DNA of 64,000 bases, taken from the NCBI GenBank assembly GCA_003255065.1, contig QAOA01008668.1:266183-330182 (forward strand), written 5' to 3'. The number at the start of each line of letters is the position of its first letter. Position 1 is the stretch's first letter. The notes beneath the pieces are model-generated. The model was not told the origin of the DNA and did not search any database. It saw nothing but the letters and a program-made list of their open reading frames with translations. Positions 22,580 to 34,257 of the stretch are shown here, in pieces. The translations under genes were made by a program, and so were the position numbers. The DNA is from Cercis canadensis. Taxonomy: Eukaryota > Streptophyta > Magnoliopsida > Fabales > Fabaceae.

Positions 22580-25500
22580 TTTATTCTAAAGATAGTTCGG
22601 TTGAAGACTATAAATTAAGCGCTACTTGGGAGGCAACCCAAGAGTTTTTAGAATTCATTTTAATTTAATTAGCTTTATATTTTCTTTCAAAGATTTAATT
22701 CTAGTTACTAATTTAATTTTAATGGTTAATTTTCTAAATTTTTGCAAGACATAAATCTTGAGTGTGGTGGTTGCATTAGTGGCAAATTGCCCAAAGTTGT
22801 GGAGTAACAGGCGCTGTAGCACTGGGTTGATAGTGTTGCAATGCCTATGGCATAGAGAGCAAGCGCCGCTGCCCTTATGCGCATGAGCATTACCCACTCA
22901 AGAAGGAACCAATGTCGCGGCGCCACAAGCTTAGCGTAGTAGTGCTAAGACACCAACAAGGGAGCGCAGGGATGCCCGTAAATCAGCACCCCTGCTCCTG
23001 TGACTTCCAAGTTTGTTATTGAAAAAAAAAAAAAACCAAAAAAAAAATTCTGGTGTGCCCAAAACATGGTTTCACTAACACTTCCAAAAATTTAGGAATC
23101 CTCTTCTTGCTCCCAACGCATACCCTTCCTTGGTTGCTTAGGATTTCCTAAACACAAACCTTCCATCAATGGAAGCCATCTCCAACCCAATCTCCACCTT
23201 CAAGTTCCATATTTTTGCTTCATCTTCATGCTCCAACATCATCAATCCTCATCAAAGTCACTTGTTCTTCATCCCTCACCATCAAGCCACCAAGAACAAC
23301 ACCCAAGGAAGACAAAAAAATTCCCATTCTTCCACAATCCCATTAAACTTTCACTTCGCAAACCATTTTCGTACCTCTCCTCCCACTACCCACACCATTT
23401 TGGTCCACATTCCACTCACCCACACTCACTACACACACACACACACACACCGATTCAACTCGGTCCATCAAGGAGTATTTCAATTTTTGCTCTTCGAAGG
23501 TATTTTTCTCCTCTTTTTATCTTGTTTAAGTATTCTTGGATGACATTTGGCCAAATGGAGGTAGTACATAATTGAACTACCCGTGAGAGGTTGTGTTTTG
23601 ATGTGTGCCCACCAAGTGTTTGTTAAAATGCTTGAATGAACTTTTGTATAGGAATGGGTTCAAAATTGCTTGCTATGGTGCTTGAATCGTCTTTGCTAGT
23701 AGCCTACATGATATGTTGCATTTACTTGCTAGTATGAAGGGCTTATTCCCTATATATAGACTTAGCACAATTACATTGTAATGAACCCACAATGTGGTGG
23801 TTCACTTGCCTCCATGAATATTTGTCAATATGTTATGCATGCATTGCTCTATTGTCTAGTGCACTCACTTGCTATATGCCCATAATTTGCCATGCATGAT
23901 GCTCTTCCTTAGTTGACTACCTATGCCTAGGTGCTTACACATTTAATCATCACTTCGTAAGCTTGGTGCATATACTAAATTTTGGCAACTTTCATGCCCC
24001 TCCATCATTATACATTGCATGTAAGCTTTGCTTTATTTGGCATTGGATCAACATTTGACTACTAGGTGACTTCTCACCCCCTTTGGTTAGGTTTCATGAC
24101 CATTTAAGCTTTACATTGGGTTAGTTGAAATGTGTCCCCTCAACAGTTTCACATGATGATGATGCAGAGTGATCCGCCTCCATTTCAGGGAAGTCCTCCT
24201 ATCTTTTTCATCTTTGCTTTAAATATTGAGGACAATGTTTCCTTTAAGTTTAGGGGTGAGGAATTATCTGCTGTATGGGAAATTTAATTTTGATTATGGG
24301 TATATTTAAATGCTTTATAGGTAATTTTTATGTTTAATTCTTGTTTTTCTTTAGTTTTTAAAGTAAAATATGGAGTGAAATTTTTTTTATTGAAAACCTT
24401 AGGCCAATCATAAAACTAATTTTCACTGTTTACAACTCTAAAAATATGATAGATTTTGTGTTTGTGTTTTTTGTTTTGAACTCCTAAGTTAACTCTTGTT
24501 TTATTGGAATTTCCTGAATCACTCAACACATAGACAAGTTTACTTGAAATCTGTATGTTTAGAGATGATTATGTGAATTAAGCTATTTCAAAATCTCAGA
24601 GAATGCTAGAACTTCATTGATTGTTAGTTGAGGCGAAATCCTAGGCTGCACAATATTATGGATATGATTTAGGCCATTTTTATTCAGTTTAAGCCTTCTA
24701 GCGAACCCTATGATTGATGTTTTATCCCTAGCACACCCCATTGAGTTTAATTTAGCCTTTTTCTTTGCCACCCACATTGACCCTAGCCCTTTGTATGATC
24801 TTTTGACTTGAACCCTTCATCTAAAGTACATTTTTAGTCTTAAGAGCATCTAAAGCTAGGAATATTAGGGATAATTGATGAAGAAAACAAAAGAAATATG
24901 TCAATTACCACCGAAGAATAAAAATTCAAGTGCTACATCCCTGCTAAAAAAAATTGCAATGAAAAGAAAAGACAATTGTGCAAATGTTGAAAAGAAAAAG
25001 AATGTCTTAAAAGCATTGAGTATGGGATGTAGTGGCCCAAAAATAAGAAAAATCTTATTGGTGGATGGCAAAGTGAAGATGAAAACAAGTTTGGGGGAGT
25101 TAAAAGTGAAAAAGCTGGATGCTCTTGAAAATTGCTCTAAACTGAATGTGTGTTATGGGTGAGTTAAGCCACAAATTTTATCTATTATCCTACCCTTAAA
25201 CCAGCCACACACACATTACCAGTCTATAAAAAGACCTTTTGATCCTTGATATTGTGAATTGCCTACATTAGTGAAGATTGACATAAAAAGAAAGCATATG
25301 AGATTTTGAAATTGTAAATTAGAGATTATTAATTGTGAGCTAGTTTGCATAATTTGATTGAAGTATAGAGAGTAAGGAAAACAAAGGCTATATTTATACA
25401 CACACTGGGAATTTTAGTGAGATGAGATTGACTCTTTGATTAAAATTATACACATTCATACTATCTTGAATTTTTCTAGGAGTTGTACTTAATTAAGATC

Positions 25501-25617
25501 TTTGAGGCCTGTAAGGTTAGTAGATTAAATTTTCACTCTGCAGTTAGTTTCTAAGTATACTTTAATTTTTGTTTTTCTTTGCTTGAGGACAAGCAAATGT
25601 TAAGTTTGAGGGTATTT
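22580..25617. other. Non-coding tail and polypurine tract of Gypsy element 2
   Basis: It contains the conserved block near 22605-22640, the AGCGC-type motif cluster (22800-22990), a C/T-rich stretch with an (AC)n run near 23427-23450, the 'gaggacaatgtttccttt' block near 24229, and a purine run before 25618. Reading frames of up to about 120 codons (23169-23575) are low-complexity and overlap in two frames, so none is called. Confidence 0.6.
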
Positions 25618-26014
25618 TGTTGAGTAGATTTTATATCCATTCTTTAGGTATTTCTAGCTTAATTTTTGGTATGTTTCTTAAGGAATTTGAATGCTAAATA
25701 ATGTGTTTTTGTTAATTTGTAGGTTTAAGTTGAAATATATAGGTTCCATGATTTAAAGTGAGGAAATGACATAATTTCGGAGGCTATGACAGAAAGCAAG
25801 AGCCCCAATGCCTATGCCACGCAAAGAAGTGCCCCAGCCCTTCAACTCATGCATCCAGCCAAGTTTTAATGCTACAGGCGCCCCTAACTCCCACAACCTC
25901 CATCTTTTCTAGAAGCATAGCGCCCCTGCGCCTCCCATGAAGAGCCCTAGTGCTTACCTTTATTTTTCGTAGATGGAGTTTTGTTTCCGATTTTAAATAA
26001 GATTATTTGTAATT

Positions 26015-26260
26015 GAGTAAACCTACATTTTAGTCCTCAAAAGATTCGAGTTTCAACAAAATTGTCCTTCAAAGATACATAACTACAAATTGGTCCTTAG
26101 ATGAGACATTCATAACAAAATAGTTCTCTATTAGTCAGGTTTGTTAACAGGTGACGGAATTGCTAACGTGTCACCATTAATTGCTTGCGTGGCACGTTAG
26201 GGACTTGCAAGATATTTTAAATTGCCATGTGGCATATGACGTGGATTAATAACAAAAAAT
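26015..26260. mobile_element. Probable end of a DNA transposon
   Basis: Right at the end of the Gypsy LTR sequence the text changes to 'acattttagtcctcaaaag', 'acaaaattgtccttcaaag' and 'aattggtccttag', then 'tggcacgttag' and 'catgtggcatatgacgtgg'. Such 'tagtcctc' and 'gtgacacgt' phrases are familiar from termini of Mutator-like and related plant elements. No matching inverted end was found nearby, so this is tentative. Confidence 0.35.
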
Positions 26261-27239
26261 AAAAAAAGAAAGGAAAATGCACACTTCATACATTATGCGG
26301 AGTCGTTTCTTCATTTCTGATTTGGTTAAGCGTCATCTTCTTCCCATTTTCTAAAGTGTTGGGTAAAAGCCCTAACCCCCATCCTCCCTAACATCAAGAA
26401 GCTCGCCAATACCTCTCTGCTCTTTGCCAAGCACACTGCCCAGAATTACCGCAAGAAGCCTTAGAAGGAAGACTATCACTAGTTCTCTGCATGACGTCAT
26501 TAGGTACCAGTTTTCTTTCTCTTGACCCCACTCTTTATGCTGTGTATTCTACTGACTGTTGAACATTGAATTTCTCATGACATCAATTTTTTTTGAACTC
26601 GTGGAAAAGGTTAAAAACCTAAGTTTATTAAATTTGTTGGCTTCCTTTTAAATTTTTTGGATCACTAGAAAATTGAGCGGCTGAATGTAGTTTTCTTTTT
26701 TTGGTCCTTATATTCATTTCTCATGGTAGATGCAGTGATTCCAATGAGTGAATGAGAGAACGGGGAGGAGATAAAGGGATAGAGAAAGGTGGGACTTGAC
26801 AATCTCAATAATTGTGAGAAACCCTATTAGTGCATCTGACATACTAGTTTTTCCTTTGTCTCTGTACATGGGAAGCTTTGAGTGTCCTATTGCAAGCAGT
26901 ATTTGTTTTTCTTTACATGACAATGGCGAGCTTGCAACTTTTTCTATGGGGACTATTTAAGTTCTCTTGTTCTACAGCATGAGAAAAATTAGAACTTGAT
27001 GAGATAGGGCATAGTATATTTCATATCTCAATTTTTTGTTCATTTTTCCACCATTTACGATTTTTTTTTTAGTTTTCATTAAAGGATTACAGCTATTCCT
27101 TCACTTTCTATCCTATCCATTAACTATGTTAATCTTATTTTAGTTTTACTTTGATAATTGTTTCTAGGATTTAACTTTAGTTTTACATCTTGTTACTAGT
27201 CTTTTTTCCAAATCCTTAATTTATTTCTAAATCAATGTT
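26261..27239. other. About 1 kb without a recognisable gene
   Basis: A C-rich stretch near 26330-26480 looks like a 5' leader (donor-like 'cattaggtacc'), and may belong with the GRF zinc-finger relic downstream. No frame of note is present. Confidence 0.4.
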
Positions 27240-27705
27240 GCTCTACCATAAGTGGGAAGGCTGAAGCTCGATACCTAAACAAGCATGGGCACACTGTGCC
27301 TGATGTTAGTTGGAGTGTGACTACTGGCAGTTATAATGAGTCTAATGTAGAGAACATCACTAGCAACCAAGTACCATTTAAATGCCAGTGTAGGAAGAAG
27401 CCATTGTTGCTGACATCATGGACTGAAAAGAATTTTGGGCGTCCATTTTGGAGAGTAAGTATTCTTCATGCAATTTTTTTACCAATTTATAGTGTAAATT
27501 GTTAACTGAATTTTTCACTTATTTGTAGGGGAAGCTATTAAAGAGAATTTGTTTCTAATATATAATGAAAATTGTTAATGCAGGATTCCTTTGTTGGTTG
27601 TGATTTCTTTTAGTGGCTGGATGAGGGGAATGCAAGGGTAAATAAGAATAGAATTTTGGAACAAATGAGAAAAAAGTGCAGCAATTATGAACAAAGGCAC
27701 TAATA
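27240..27705 (+). pseudogene. GRF zinc-finger gene relic (two exons)
   Basis: Exon 1 (about 27290-27456) encodes VPFKCQCRKKPLLLTSWTEK followed by NFGRPFW. This fits the GRF zinc finger (CxC, then TSxT, then NxGRxFxxC), a nucleic-acid-binding fold. A donor (ggaga-gtaagt) follows, and a second exon at about 27585-27703 encodes DSFVGCDFF, a stop, then WLDEGNARVNKNRILEQM. In this family that second part completes the zinc finger and starts a coiled tail. The in-frame stop after the FF and the lack of an upstream start make it a relic. Small GRF proteins are common in plants and often transposon-associated. Confidence 0.65.
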
Positions 27706-28185
27706 AGTGAAAAATTAACAATTTCACAAAATATATACCCATAAAGTTATGTCAATCAGCAAATTACAAGAACCTAGCAGAATTAGGAGGGCATTAAAAA
27801 TTGCCCAAATAAGCAAACATCCTATTTCGTCTATAGAACTAATGTAAGTGACTGAGAACTGCACAACACACAATCATCGAGAAATAAATCCAAGCATATA
27901 CTTCAAGGTTACTAGACAAGTGAAGACGCATTTTCAACGAAATGCAAAAGAAAACCTTTAAAAATAGAAAATCTTCCTTAAAATGAAGATAATAAGAAAT
28001 TATAAGCATCAAAATTGTGAGAAGTCATTTCTTAAAAAGTAGTATTTCATCCAAAATTTACAATGTCAATAATGGCGCTTCTCCTTTACATTTCTCCTAT
28101 TACCTATACAAAACTGCATGCAAAACATGCTTTAGATATGGTAAGACTAAATAATTGCTTCACTAGCTTAGATTCACCACACAGA
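27706..28185. other. Stretch without a recognisable gene
   Basis: A/T-rich and non-coding on both strands. It is probably the 3' flank of the TDP2 pseudogene on the minus strand. Confidence 0.5.
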
Positions 28186-28187
28186 CA

Positions 28188-29475
28188 TCACAGACTAGTG
28201 ATGGTCAAAAGCAATCCATAATGATCACTAGGAAAAACCGGAAGCACCAGCTGTTTTTTTCTCTTTTCTTACTTTATTCTCTTTGTTAGATGACACACCA
28301 ACTATGGCATCTATCCCAATCATGTCAATCCTGCTTATCTAATCACTTCTGGAGAGTACGGTTACCAGTCAACATCTGGTTTGATTTGGTATCATACGTC
28401 CATCCATTTTCCTTTGGCTTTTGGAGAGACCAAGCATCTGTCCACCCATCTTGTAAAGGAAACTCACCATCCAACTTGTCATCCCAATTCATATCACCTC
28501 CAAAAACAACATTTGGGCTCTTCTTGAGAAGGTTCAGAGCCTCATTGGCCTGCTGTACACGTTCTTGCTGTACATCTGATCCTATTTTGGTAGGGCTGGA
28601 CAGGGACTCTCGAGATGGCTTGTGGCAACAACCAATGGCTTGCCACTTCCAACTTCAACCTCAATAGCGCAAAGTTCTCTTCCCATAACAGAATTGCTAA
28701 AAGGTTTATTGCTGAAAGATTTCACTGGCAGGTTGCTTAACTGCAAATGATTTGATTGGCATGTCAGTAAGCAATTACTCCTAACCATACAAAGTTGCCC
28801 AGCCAAATAATATATAACCAGAACTCATGCAAAAATATTCCGAATAATGAGGATGACCCATAAGATGTCAAAACAGCAACACTAAGCATGGTCAATGTAT
28901 AATGATGATGATTATAAATATTACAATTATATGAGGATACATTTGTCTAACCCCTGAACAAATTGCATAATAGTAGACAAAGCTACACTTTGACCAATTA
29001 TTTCTTGAATGATGAGCTAAATAATTTTTTATATGCAGGTAATCATCACATAATTAAACTCAATGCATCATTTGTGCTCAACTCGCACAACTAGATTACA
29101 AATAGAGACATCATAATTCATCAGTAAAGCCAATGCAATATGGATTATATGAAACTTACCACCATACAAAAGTATGGTCTTGATAAAGCTTTCTCATAGG
29201 AAACTGAGCAACGATATACATCCCACCAACTGGATTGCTTGAAAATGTCATATATATTTGGAGTAACCTCCTAAAGCACAAGTGGCTAGTATCAGATGAA
29301 AACACGTAAATCAAAATTGTTACAAAATTATACATAAAAATGGGAAGTATGACTAGGTAGGGAAACCTAAAAATAGATTAAATCTGGGGAATTTCTTTTG
29401 AATAATGTCACCAATTGCTTTCATCCTCTTATCCAGTTCTAAGTCTTCCGAGAACCAAACATTGTCACTCAAAAT
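28188..29475 (-). pseudogene. Tyrosyl-DNA phosphodiesterase 2 (TDP2-like) pseudogene
   Basis: Several exons read on the minus strand match plant TDP2, a Mg-dependent 5'-tyrosyl-DNA phosphodiesterase of the endonuclease/exonuclease/phosphatase fold that repairs trapped topoisomerase II. In order: NVWFSEDLELDKRMKAIGDI (about 29470-29405); EVTPNIYDIF then SSWWDVYRCSVSYEKALSRP with a following donor gg-taag (about 29275-29160); MGRELCAIEVEVGSGKPLVV then ATSHLESPCPALPK (about 28690-28587); NVVFGGDMNWDDKLDGEF then GWTYDTKSNQ (about 28550-28345); and the terminal PSDHYGLLLTI motif (about 28240-28188). A stop replaces the tryptophan after LPK, and frameshifts lie before ERVQQ and before the C-terminus, so it is dead. 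Retained introns rule out a retrocopy. It may have been captured by a transposon. Confidence 0.85.
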
Positions 29476-29736
29476 TTTCAATGAACTTACAACTTTGCCT
29501 AAATCATTGCCCTATATTGCATTGTGTAGAAGGAAAAAAAAAAAAAAAAAGTTTATGATGAAGAAAGAAGGAGGAGGTGCATTGATGATTGAACCTCAAT
29601 CACAGGACCCCCTGAGAATAACTATAGCGTATGTAAGGAATATAGTCCACAAAACTGAAAAGTAAAGCCAAAAGGAGGGATTTCCAGAAATGACAAACCA
29701 TGATCGACATAAAAATTAAAGAAATAAATACAAAAA
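29476..29736. other. Stretch without a recognisable gene
   Basis: Contains an A run near 29528-29550 and a short frame without similarity. It lies between the TDP2 pseudogene and the left inverted repeat of the Mutator-like element. Confidence 0.5.
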
Positions 29737-29788
29737 TGGCACGTTCTGACTGAACATGTCGTGGGCCCCACGGCGTGTCTCCATTTGT
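29737..29788. repeat. Left inverted repeat of the MULE
   Basis: Reads tggcacgttctgactg through ggcgtgtctccatttgt. It is the inverted complement of 35667-35718. Confidence 0.85.
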
Positions 29789-30201
29789 CCACTTCTCCGC
29801 CTGTGTGTGTCAGTCGTTGACGTGCATCAATCCGCGTCAGCCCGACCCTTTGACCGGTGCTCCCCTGCGCTACACGTGGCCGCTCCCCATCCGTCCAAAG
29901 GATAGTCCAATGTTAGCGTGACACGTGGCAGAAAGCTGGACATTTTTTTTGCCTTTCTTCCTTCTTCCTCCGGAGTTGGTCTCTCATTTTTCCCTCGCCA
30001 GGCAAACTTCCCTTTCTTCTTCTTAGCTTCTTCCTCACCTTTTTCATCTGCTAAGAAAATTTTTCCTACTTTAGTTAATTATTTTTATTGTTGTTCTTGT
30101 TCTTAAAGACGTATCTAAGTTTCTTCCTCTTCTTCATTGGTCCCCAGTTAAGATTTTTGTTGTTTATTTTATCTACATTGTAAGACATTTTTGTTGATAA
30201 T

Positions 30202-32370
30202 ATGATGGATCAAATTCAACTACCAGGACCACAAGATCCCACCTTATTGACAGAACAAAAAACTCACATATCAACAAAAATATGGGATACTGGAGTAAGT
30301 AATTTATAGTTATTTTAATTAAGCATTTTTAATAGACTTGAAATTTTGTACATATATGTTATTGTAATTTTATTTGTAAAATGTTATAATTTTTTAAGTA
30401 ATAATTGAAATAGGTTGATATAGAGTTACGCCCTCAATCTCATGGAAATATACGTAGACCTAACGATCGAGTTATGGAGTATGTGAGAATGGCAGGTTTT
30501 GGTGGGGTTGCAGAAATAGAACCTGCTCATATACTTTTCATATGTCTATCGGTGAGTGTACTATCACCTTACAAGATGTAGATGTCTTACTTGATCTGTT
30601 TGTTGATGGAGATGCAGTATCCGAGTTTACTGGTTATGTATGGAGTGATCTTTGTCGAGAATTGCTAGGTGTAACCCCACCTAATTCAGCCTTAGCTAGA
30701 GGAAGACTAAAATTGAACTGGCTTTCGCAGACATTTAGTCAATGTCCAAATGATGCTCCAGATAACGTAGTACAGCAATTTGCTAGAGCTCATATACTAC
30801 GTCTAATTAGCATGTGGCTTATGCCTGATCGTACTGGAAATTATGTACATCTTATGTATTTAAAGTTATTAGAAAATTGGGAAGAAGCTGGGGATCAACT
30901 TGTCTTGTTGTTCTTTATAGGAGTCTCTGCATGGCTTCTCTTGGGGAAGTTGATAACTTCGGAGGATGCTATTTTTTGCTCCAGTGTTGGGCTTGAGAGA
31001 GATTCCTTTGTATAGCTCCGAGGCAAGAAGATCGTGATTTAATTGAGCCACTAGCGAGTAGGTCAGTAAATAAAATTTCAAGTTATTTATAATTAAGCTA
31101 CATTATATTCTGATAGTTTATTTAGAATTAAAGTATGTTAACGTTATTTCAAGTTATCGTTATTTAGGAGTTGTCAATTGGATTATATTATTCATATTAT
31201 AATGACATTATTTTTCTAGTATAAGACACATAATTAATAGTACACACTTTGTTTAGTGTAATAAACATAATTAATAGTAGTGTAATATTTGAAACATTTT
31301 AGGTGAAAATCTCCTTTAGATTGGACGAATATTACTTACGGTTCGGACCAGAAGGGGTATCAAAGGGCTTTTGATCTACTTGAAAGTGATGATGTAAGAA
31401 TTCTTGTTACTAGTATTTAATCTATGTAATTTATTACTTCAATTTATATGTTTCATGTTCTTAATGTTGCACGTGAACAGATTGTGTGGCAACCATATAG
31501 TTGAGCATTAATGGCATGACTCCCAGACTATTGTGTTACGAGCCATGCAATTTGGGCTGCTAGGGTGCCATTAATATGTTATTCCATCGTCGAGCACCAC
31601 AATCCAGAACAGGTTCTACGTTAATTTGGGAGTAGACAACACATTTTCCGAGAGATTGCTATTTATGATAGACAACTACATAATGTCAATATGAGGGGGA
31701 AGCAGTCTACATTATGGACGTTGCATCATGCGTAGCACTACCTTTTGTGGGATGAGCGAGGTCAATATGTAGTTAATTTAGACGAGTCATTTGGTGTAGA
31801 CCCGGATTACATTGCATGGTACTCACGCATAACGCTCCGATGGATGAGGCCTGAAAATGCCATAGTCGTCAGACAGGTCAGTGCGTTACAGTTATTACGT
31901 TTGTTTATTTATTTGTTTAAAATTACTATATCAATTTGTGAATAAATTGTGATTTGTAATTTATTATGGTGCAGGTCCCTACTCATCCTCAAACTCAGCA
32001 GGGTGGTGGAACTCAGCAGGGTTGGGGAACTCAGCAAGGTGGTGGAACTTAGCAGGGTGGTGGAACTCAACAGGGATGGGGAACTCAGTAGGGTGGTGGA
32101 ACTTAACAAGGTGGTGGAACTCAGCAGGGGGTGCCTCAACAGGATTGGACACTTGAGCAATATCAGGCACTTGTTACGAGGCTAACCAGGGTGTTTTTAG
32201 AGTTTGGGGTGTTTCCACAGGTGATGCAACCCCAAATGGCTCATGAGGTAACGAACTCAATAGGGAGTATGTCCATGTCTTTAGAGGCGCATCGACCCTG
32301 TATATCCCTCATAAACTCTTTAAATTTAAGGGATTCAAATTGGCTACCTGTCAAATAAGATCATGAGCAT
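30202..32370 (+). pseudogene. Plant mobile domain (PMD) gene of the MULE
   Basis: Exon 1 starts at ATG 30202 (MMDQIQLPGPQDPTLLTEQK) and ends at 30294 with donor GTAAGT. Exon 2 starts after the acceptor at 30413 in the same phase (VDIELRPQSHGNIRRPNDRV, then MEYVRMAGFGGVAEI). The core PMD continues as SIGECTITLQDVDVLL, YVWSDLCRELLGV, then ARAHILRLISMWLMPDRTGN, and after another intron WTNITYGSDQ, VEHHNPEQ and DPDYIAWYSRITLRWM. The segment between GVAEIE and IGECTI is shortened and frame-shifted, a further shift falls near 30920, and stops occur near 31500, 31622 and 31733. A C-terminal TQQGGG-type repeat and EQYQALVTRLTRVFLEFG follow. Host PMD proteins (MAIN, MAIL1) act in genome stability and silencing; this copy is of the transposon-borne class. 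Confidence 0.8.
31985..32130 (+). repeat. 15-bp minisatellite in the PMD gene
   Basis: About nine to ten imperfect units of ggtggaactcagcag, alternating with ggttggggaactcag, encode repeated GGTQQ/GWGTQ. Some units have CAG changed to TAG, giving stops. Slippage-prone coding repeat. Confidence 0.9.
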
Positions 32371-32430
32371 TTGAATATTAAGAGATAGTTCCTCTAAGCT
32401 AAATGCACTACTATGATGACAAATAGTACA

Positions 32431-34257
32431 TTAAAAAAATTTAAACATACCTGCTGCGTAGATTTTTGTCTTCAGGGCTTTGTTCTTAAAGTGTGTATTC
32501 CAATTGCTAACGACATGTCGCAAGCAAAAGAAATTGTACATAAGTGGCAGATTCCATCCTACGCTAGGATCTGCAATGGAAGACAGTATACTTACATGAC
32601 GATTAGAAATTATCGCCAAATTTTGTCGATCTCAAACAACGTGACGACGAACTAAGGTCGAAAACCACGTTCATGCATCTTTAACTTCACCTTTAACAAT
32701 AGCAAATGCAAGAAGCAATGGTGACCTGTCGCCATCCTGTGTAGAAGCAATCAGCAACGTCCCACAATATTTACCACTCAAGAAAGTCCCATCCACTTGA
32801 ATCACAGGCTTGCAAAAATTGAATGCATCAACACATGCTGCCATCCATCTAGGCAATATATTATAGCTTTCATTCCAATTACCAAACAACTTTTTGATGC
32901 ATTTATGTTTTGCTAACCATGCTTTCCTATATGATGCTCGATAGGAAAAGTCTGCCGATATTCGCTACTATATCAACTTAATTGATACATCAAGACTCTT
33001 TTTAACCATGCCTTGAATGTTCGATGCTATCACATTAATATCTAACTTCTTGTAATATTGCGTTATCATGGGATTTGTGCAAGTATGCAGACCGTTATAT
33101 TTTCTAATCTCCCATACTCCGTTCTTACTCTTTTGACATGCTCGAAGTCTCCAATTACAACCAGTAGCCTTATTTGGACAAATAACATTCCACATAGTTG
33201 GATTTGACTCGATCACAATGAAGGACTGATGCATTTGCAGTGAGTATTCCTTCACAGCAAGTTGAACGTCATTTTTTGTAGAGAATTGTTGCCTAATTGA
33301 TAACTCTCCACCTCTCTCCCACGCTCCATGTCCATCTGATATCCCAATGTTATCAATAATTCGCATTGCATCCCAGTTAACTGCTAAATAAACTTGGAAA
33401 GGTTCAATACACTGTAACGGCTGCACCATTTCTGGCCTGTGATAACCGGATTGATCGCCTAATGGTTGTACATTCAGATCCAAACTATGTTGATATTCTT
33501 CACCACTAGATGCATCATCTCCCTCTAGAATGTAATCTTCATCATCACTCGACGTAATTAGAGGATCAATGGGAGAATTAGCACCATTAAGAAATGGTTC
33601 CTCTTTGTGTCCTTCTATATTTAGATCCTGTTCTTCGATGCCTTTCTCCTGTCCAATCTCTGAATTGAACCACTGGTCATAACAATCATAGTCATGCCTC
33701 TCTGGTGGCTGAAAAGTTTGACTCGAACTAGACATACTATACTGAAACCCAGATGAGTCAACATGTGGCCGATAACAACAGTCATTCTCTAATTCTGTTT
33801 GACTATGCACTTGAACTAAAAAAGGTATGGAACTTGGCCCACAATTACCAACGATCTGAAAATCACCATCATCATGCTTTGTAGTTTCAGTCTCCATTAA
33901 AACCTTCATTACTCCAAGATTGGCATGTTGTGAGTGACTTTCATATATGCACACTACATCCTCATCAGCCACCAGATCAAGGACACCATAATATAAAGGG
34001 CTAGCTAACATAGGAAATCTATATTTGATGTTCTTGATCACTTTATTGTGATCAATACGTAATTTTCGTTGTATCACATCTTTAAGACTTTGTAGTCTAA
34101 GTTTATGTTTCAACATCATGCACACATGATTCGCACTTTCATACGTGACTCCTTGTTCTCCATTATATACTTGACCAATGTAATAAATGAATATCAGTAT
34201 TTTTTTCCTAAATTTAAAATCAAAAATATCATATTTTAGTATAATAATAATATACAA
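32431..34257 (-). pseudogene. MURA-type transposase gene of the MULE
   Basis: The transposase cuts and pastes the element at its inverted repeats. Minus-strand pieces in order: 34257-32968 (429 codons) with an N-terminal PB1-like part (GQVYNGEQGVTYESANHVCM), an acidic middle, then the MuDR DNA-binding part (FSTKNDVQLAVKEYSLQMHQ, then CPNKATGCNWRLRACQKS and GLHTC). Next comes 32889-32671 with the start of the DDE domain, VIQVDGTFLSGKYCGTLLIA, carrying the first catalytic Asp, and 32619-32431 with ISNRHVSILSSIADPSVGW and FCLRHVVSNWNTHFKNK. The usual ISDRH motif reads ISNRH here, so the second catalytic Asp is replaced. Stops and frame changes separate the pieces, and the C-terminal third, with the last acidic residue, is missing where the gene meets the PMD 3' end. 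Dead. Confidence 0.85.

Larger units (their letters stand above)
19038..26014 (+). mobile_element. Athila-related gag-protease Gypsy element 2
   Basis: The 5' LTR starts at 19038. Gag covers about 20176-21140, the spacer and protease about 21301-22200, the non-coding tail about 22580-25600, the polypurine tract lies just before 25618 and the 3' LTR is present from 25618 to 26014. It is the duplicate of element 1 without the inner solo LTR and without the 170-bp tandem copy. It is broken at about six places in its reading frame, fewer than element 1. There is no reverse transcriptase or integrase region. Confidence 0.85.

Noticed and set aside
28290-28667. 125-residue plus-strand frame
   Set aside because: Antisense of the TDP2 pseudogene, whose motifs read on the minus strand.
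31909-32185. Serine/leucine- and valine-rich frames on both strands
   Set aside because: Product of the 15-bp minisatellite read in other frames.
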